Positions 61,876-64,000 of a stretch of DNA of 64,000 bases are shown here, piece after piece. The notes under the pieces were generated by a model. That model ran no database searches, was not told the DNA's origin, and saw only the letters and a program-made list of their open reading frames with translations. Position 1 is the stretch's first letter. Each line of letters starts with the position of its first letter. Location of the stretch: positions 37,513,210 to 37,577,209 of the forward strand of contig JAVGWX010000011.1 of NCBI GenBank assembly GCA_036924085.1. The letters run 5' to 3'. The position numbers and the translations under genes are program-made. The stretch is from Ariolimax columbianus. Its lineage: Eukaryota; Mollusca; Gastropoda; Stylommatophora; Arionidae.

Positions 61876-63635
61876 TGTTCATAAACGACATAGCGGGAAA
61901 ACTCCCAAAGAAAGTATCCAGTGCCCTACACGCTGACAACTTCGCAATGTGGAGTGCTGCAGAAAAACTACCAACAGCTGAAAATAGAATGCAGACAGCA
62001 CTGGACACTGTTGGAAAATGGGTTACAGATTGGGGATTGCAGATTAACATCTCAAAGACAGTTACAGCATGCTTCTCACTGTCCAACACCAAGGAAGTAA
62101 CAAAACGTATTCTAAATGGCAAAGAGCTTGTACAAGAAAATACCCCTGTGTATCTCAGAGTTAAAATGGACAAGAGACTCACATGGAGGGAACACATACA
62201 GGAGATAAAACAAAAAGCAACCAGAAAACTACCCCTCATGAAGAAGTTGGCCGGAACAATCTGGGGTGCAAATAGCAACATCCTCAAAAATGTATACACT
62301 GGCACAGTCAGGCCAGTACTTGAATACGGCATGACAGCCTGGACCACAGCATCAAAAACAAACACGGAACGCCTAACCAAAATTCAGGCTTAAGGATAAT
62401 AACAGGAGGAATGAAGACTACACCAATCCAGAAAATGGAAATATACACAAATATAAGACCCCTAAATACTAGACGAGAGGAAAGAGTGCTGACACATAGT
62501 GAAAAGATGCTACTCATGCCTGATTATCCCATACATATCAAACTAAAACACCCAGTTAAAAATAGGCTCAAGAGAACCAGCTTCATCCAAATATCAAACC
62601 ACCTACACCAAAAATATGGAGAACTAATTCCCAACCAACCTACAGAAATAGAAATGCTTATTAACTATGAAGAGCCAAGCTGCAACATAAACAACATCAA
62701 AATAAGTACAGAGATCCCAGGAATAAGAAGAAAAGACCAACACAGTGTTCACGAGCTGAAAATGTTAGCACAAACAATGATTGAGGAGAAATATAATACC
62801 AAGGAATGGACACAGGTGTACACAGATGGTTCAGCAGAGGGGGCAGGCCGAAACGGGGGAGGAGGCATATTCATAAGACACAAAAGAGGAAATATAACAG
62901 AAGAGGCCCTCCCAACAGGAAAATTTTCCACAAACCTCAGAGCAGAATCGGTGGCCCTCCTGCGAGCATTGAATATACTTCAAACAGAAAGGCAACCTCT
63001 AACAAAAATAGCTGTATTCACAGACTGCAGAGAACTATTAGAGACAATACAAAAAACAAACAACGAACCATTGTTATCAGAGATCAGAGCAGAACTGGGA
63101 AAACTCCAGAGATCCTCAACAATAGTGCTCCAGTGGCTACCTTCACATTGCGGAATCACGGGAAACGAGAGAGCTGATGCTCTGGCAAAAGAGGGCAGCA
63201 AAAAGGCACAATTAAATCATCGAGTACCATACAGAGAAATCAAGAACATCATCAGAAATCAGTATATACACCAATGGAGAGAAGACAGAAATATAAGCAG
63301 TACGCCAGACCCAATTCACCAACTCAAAAGAAATCAACAAACTTCCTTATTTCGCCTGAGAACTGGACACTGCAGACTACTATAACATCTTTACCGACTG
63401 AAGATCTCACACACTGATGAGTGCCCATGTGGAACAGGATGCCAGAACCATGAGCATATTCTACAGGAATGCCCAATCTATAGGGAAATGAGATGCCAGA
63501 CCTGGCCAGAGGGTGCGGAGCTGAGACAAAAGCTGTGGGGCAGCCGCTCCGACCTGGTGAAGACTACAGACTTCATCATGGTAACTGGCCTGCAGATATA
63601 GCATGACCAGAAATTCCTGAGCGCAAAGAAGAAGA
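61876..63635 (+). mobile_element. RNase H-bearing LINE C1 with 13-bp target-site duplication
   Basis: ACATGTTTCCAGA flanks the element at 61863-61875 and 63636-63648. The first frame (61875-62393) is the end of a reverse transcriptase; its palm motif is damaged (HADN for YADD). The second (62411-63385) is a connection region plus RNase H, with all four acidic residues visible (YTDGSAE, RAESVA, FTDCREL, ERADALA). After a stop, a zinc-knuckle-like CPCGTG...HEHILQECP follows. The tail is AAGAAGAAGA. It is 5'-truncated. Confidence 0.88.
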
Positions 63636-63648
63636 ACATGTTTCCAGA

Positions 63649-63765
63649 AGGTTTTGGCAGACCATCAGGGAGTCTGGGTATTGCTCCACAGTCGCTTGTC
63701 TCATCATCCCAGAATCCCTATCTCTTTAGGTTTCTCCTGTATTGTGATACACTAGTTTTTTGTCT
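63649..63765 (-). mobile_element. Jockey-like LINE fragment D5, right half
   Basis: Continues the D1/D2 alignment after C1 (AAGGTTTTGGCAGACCATCA against D2's GAGGTTTGGGCAAACCATCA), down to TGTGATACACTAGTTTTTTG. It shows that C1 inserted into an older LINE copy. Confidence 0.62.
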
Positions 63766-64000
63766 ATTTATAGATGAAGATACATTTTGTTCATGGACAT
63801 ATTTTATTTGTGGATCATCTCTTGTTTAGATGGATTATAGAGCAAGACATATTTTGTTTGTGGATCATCTCTTGTTAAATGGATTATAAATGAAGAGATT
63901 GTGTTTGTGGATCATCTCTTGTTATATGAATTATAAATGAAGAGATTTTGTTTGTGGATCATCTCTTGTTATATGAATTATAAATAAAGACATTTTGTTT
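63745..64000. repeat. 55-bp tandem repeat running off the right edge
   Basis: About five units of TTTGTTTGTGGATCATCTCT TGTTATATGAATTATAAATG AAGAGA. The true length is unknown. Confidence 0.92.

Noticed and set aside
1..64000. A wholly new multi-gene biological system
   Set aside because: I found only one host gene and mobile DNA; the unusual signals are structural (donor duplications, hairpin, SINE core), and I see no cluster of unknown genes.

Overview
The window is animal nuclear DNA, most likely from a lophotrochozoan and perhaps a mollusc. The species is my inference. It holds one split host gene with long introns, and nearly everything else is a dense, nested layer of retroposons, DNA transposons and minisatellites. 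No prokaryotic features (operons, ribosome binding sites, CRISPR arrays) are present.

The host gene is on the plus strand. Twelve coding exons between 19858 and 60624 all have AG acceptors and GT donors, and their codon phases join without a break. Together they encode the first 552 residues of a mitochondrial ABC half-transporter of the ABCB7/Atm1 family: a presequence, the six-helix membrane domain, and the nucleotide-binding domain as far as Walker A and the Q-loop. The signature motif, Walker B and the C-terminus lie beyond the right edge.

Layout. Positions 1-19800 hold repeats only: a 350-base polypyrimidine tract, a tetranucleotide microsatellite, several dead LINEs, tRNA-derived SINEs, and 33-bp and 45-50-bp minisatellites. 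From 19858 to 60624 come the ABCB7-like exons, with introns filled by LINEs of at least five lineages, SINEs of at least five families, mariner relics and tandem repeats. At 49885-52930 a piggyBac-type element carries an intact 653-codon frame. It lies in intron 9, on the opposite strand to the host gene, and is flanked by TTAA. From 60625 to 64000 lie the next intron, a fairly complete RNase H-bearing LINE 3' half with a 13-bp target-site duplication, and a minisatellite running off the edge.

Three things deserve most attention. (1) At three of the twelve exons (8, 9 and 12) the exon's 3' end and its splice donor have been copied downstream: twice by tandem duplication (57 and 156 bp periods) and once as a 51-bp target-site duplication of a LINE. 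(2) Two abundant SINE families with different tails share a common core of about 90 bp, and one has the same GAA-rich tail as an RNase H LINE family in the window. (3) Intron 7 contains an inverted repeat with arms of about 105 bp built from the DNA-binding domain of a mariner transposase. It is a plausible source of hairpin RNA.
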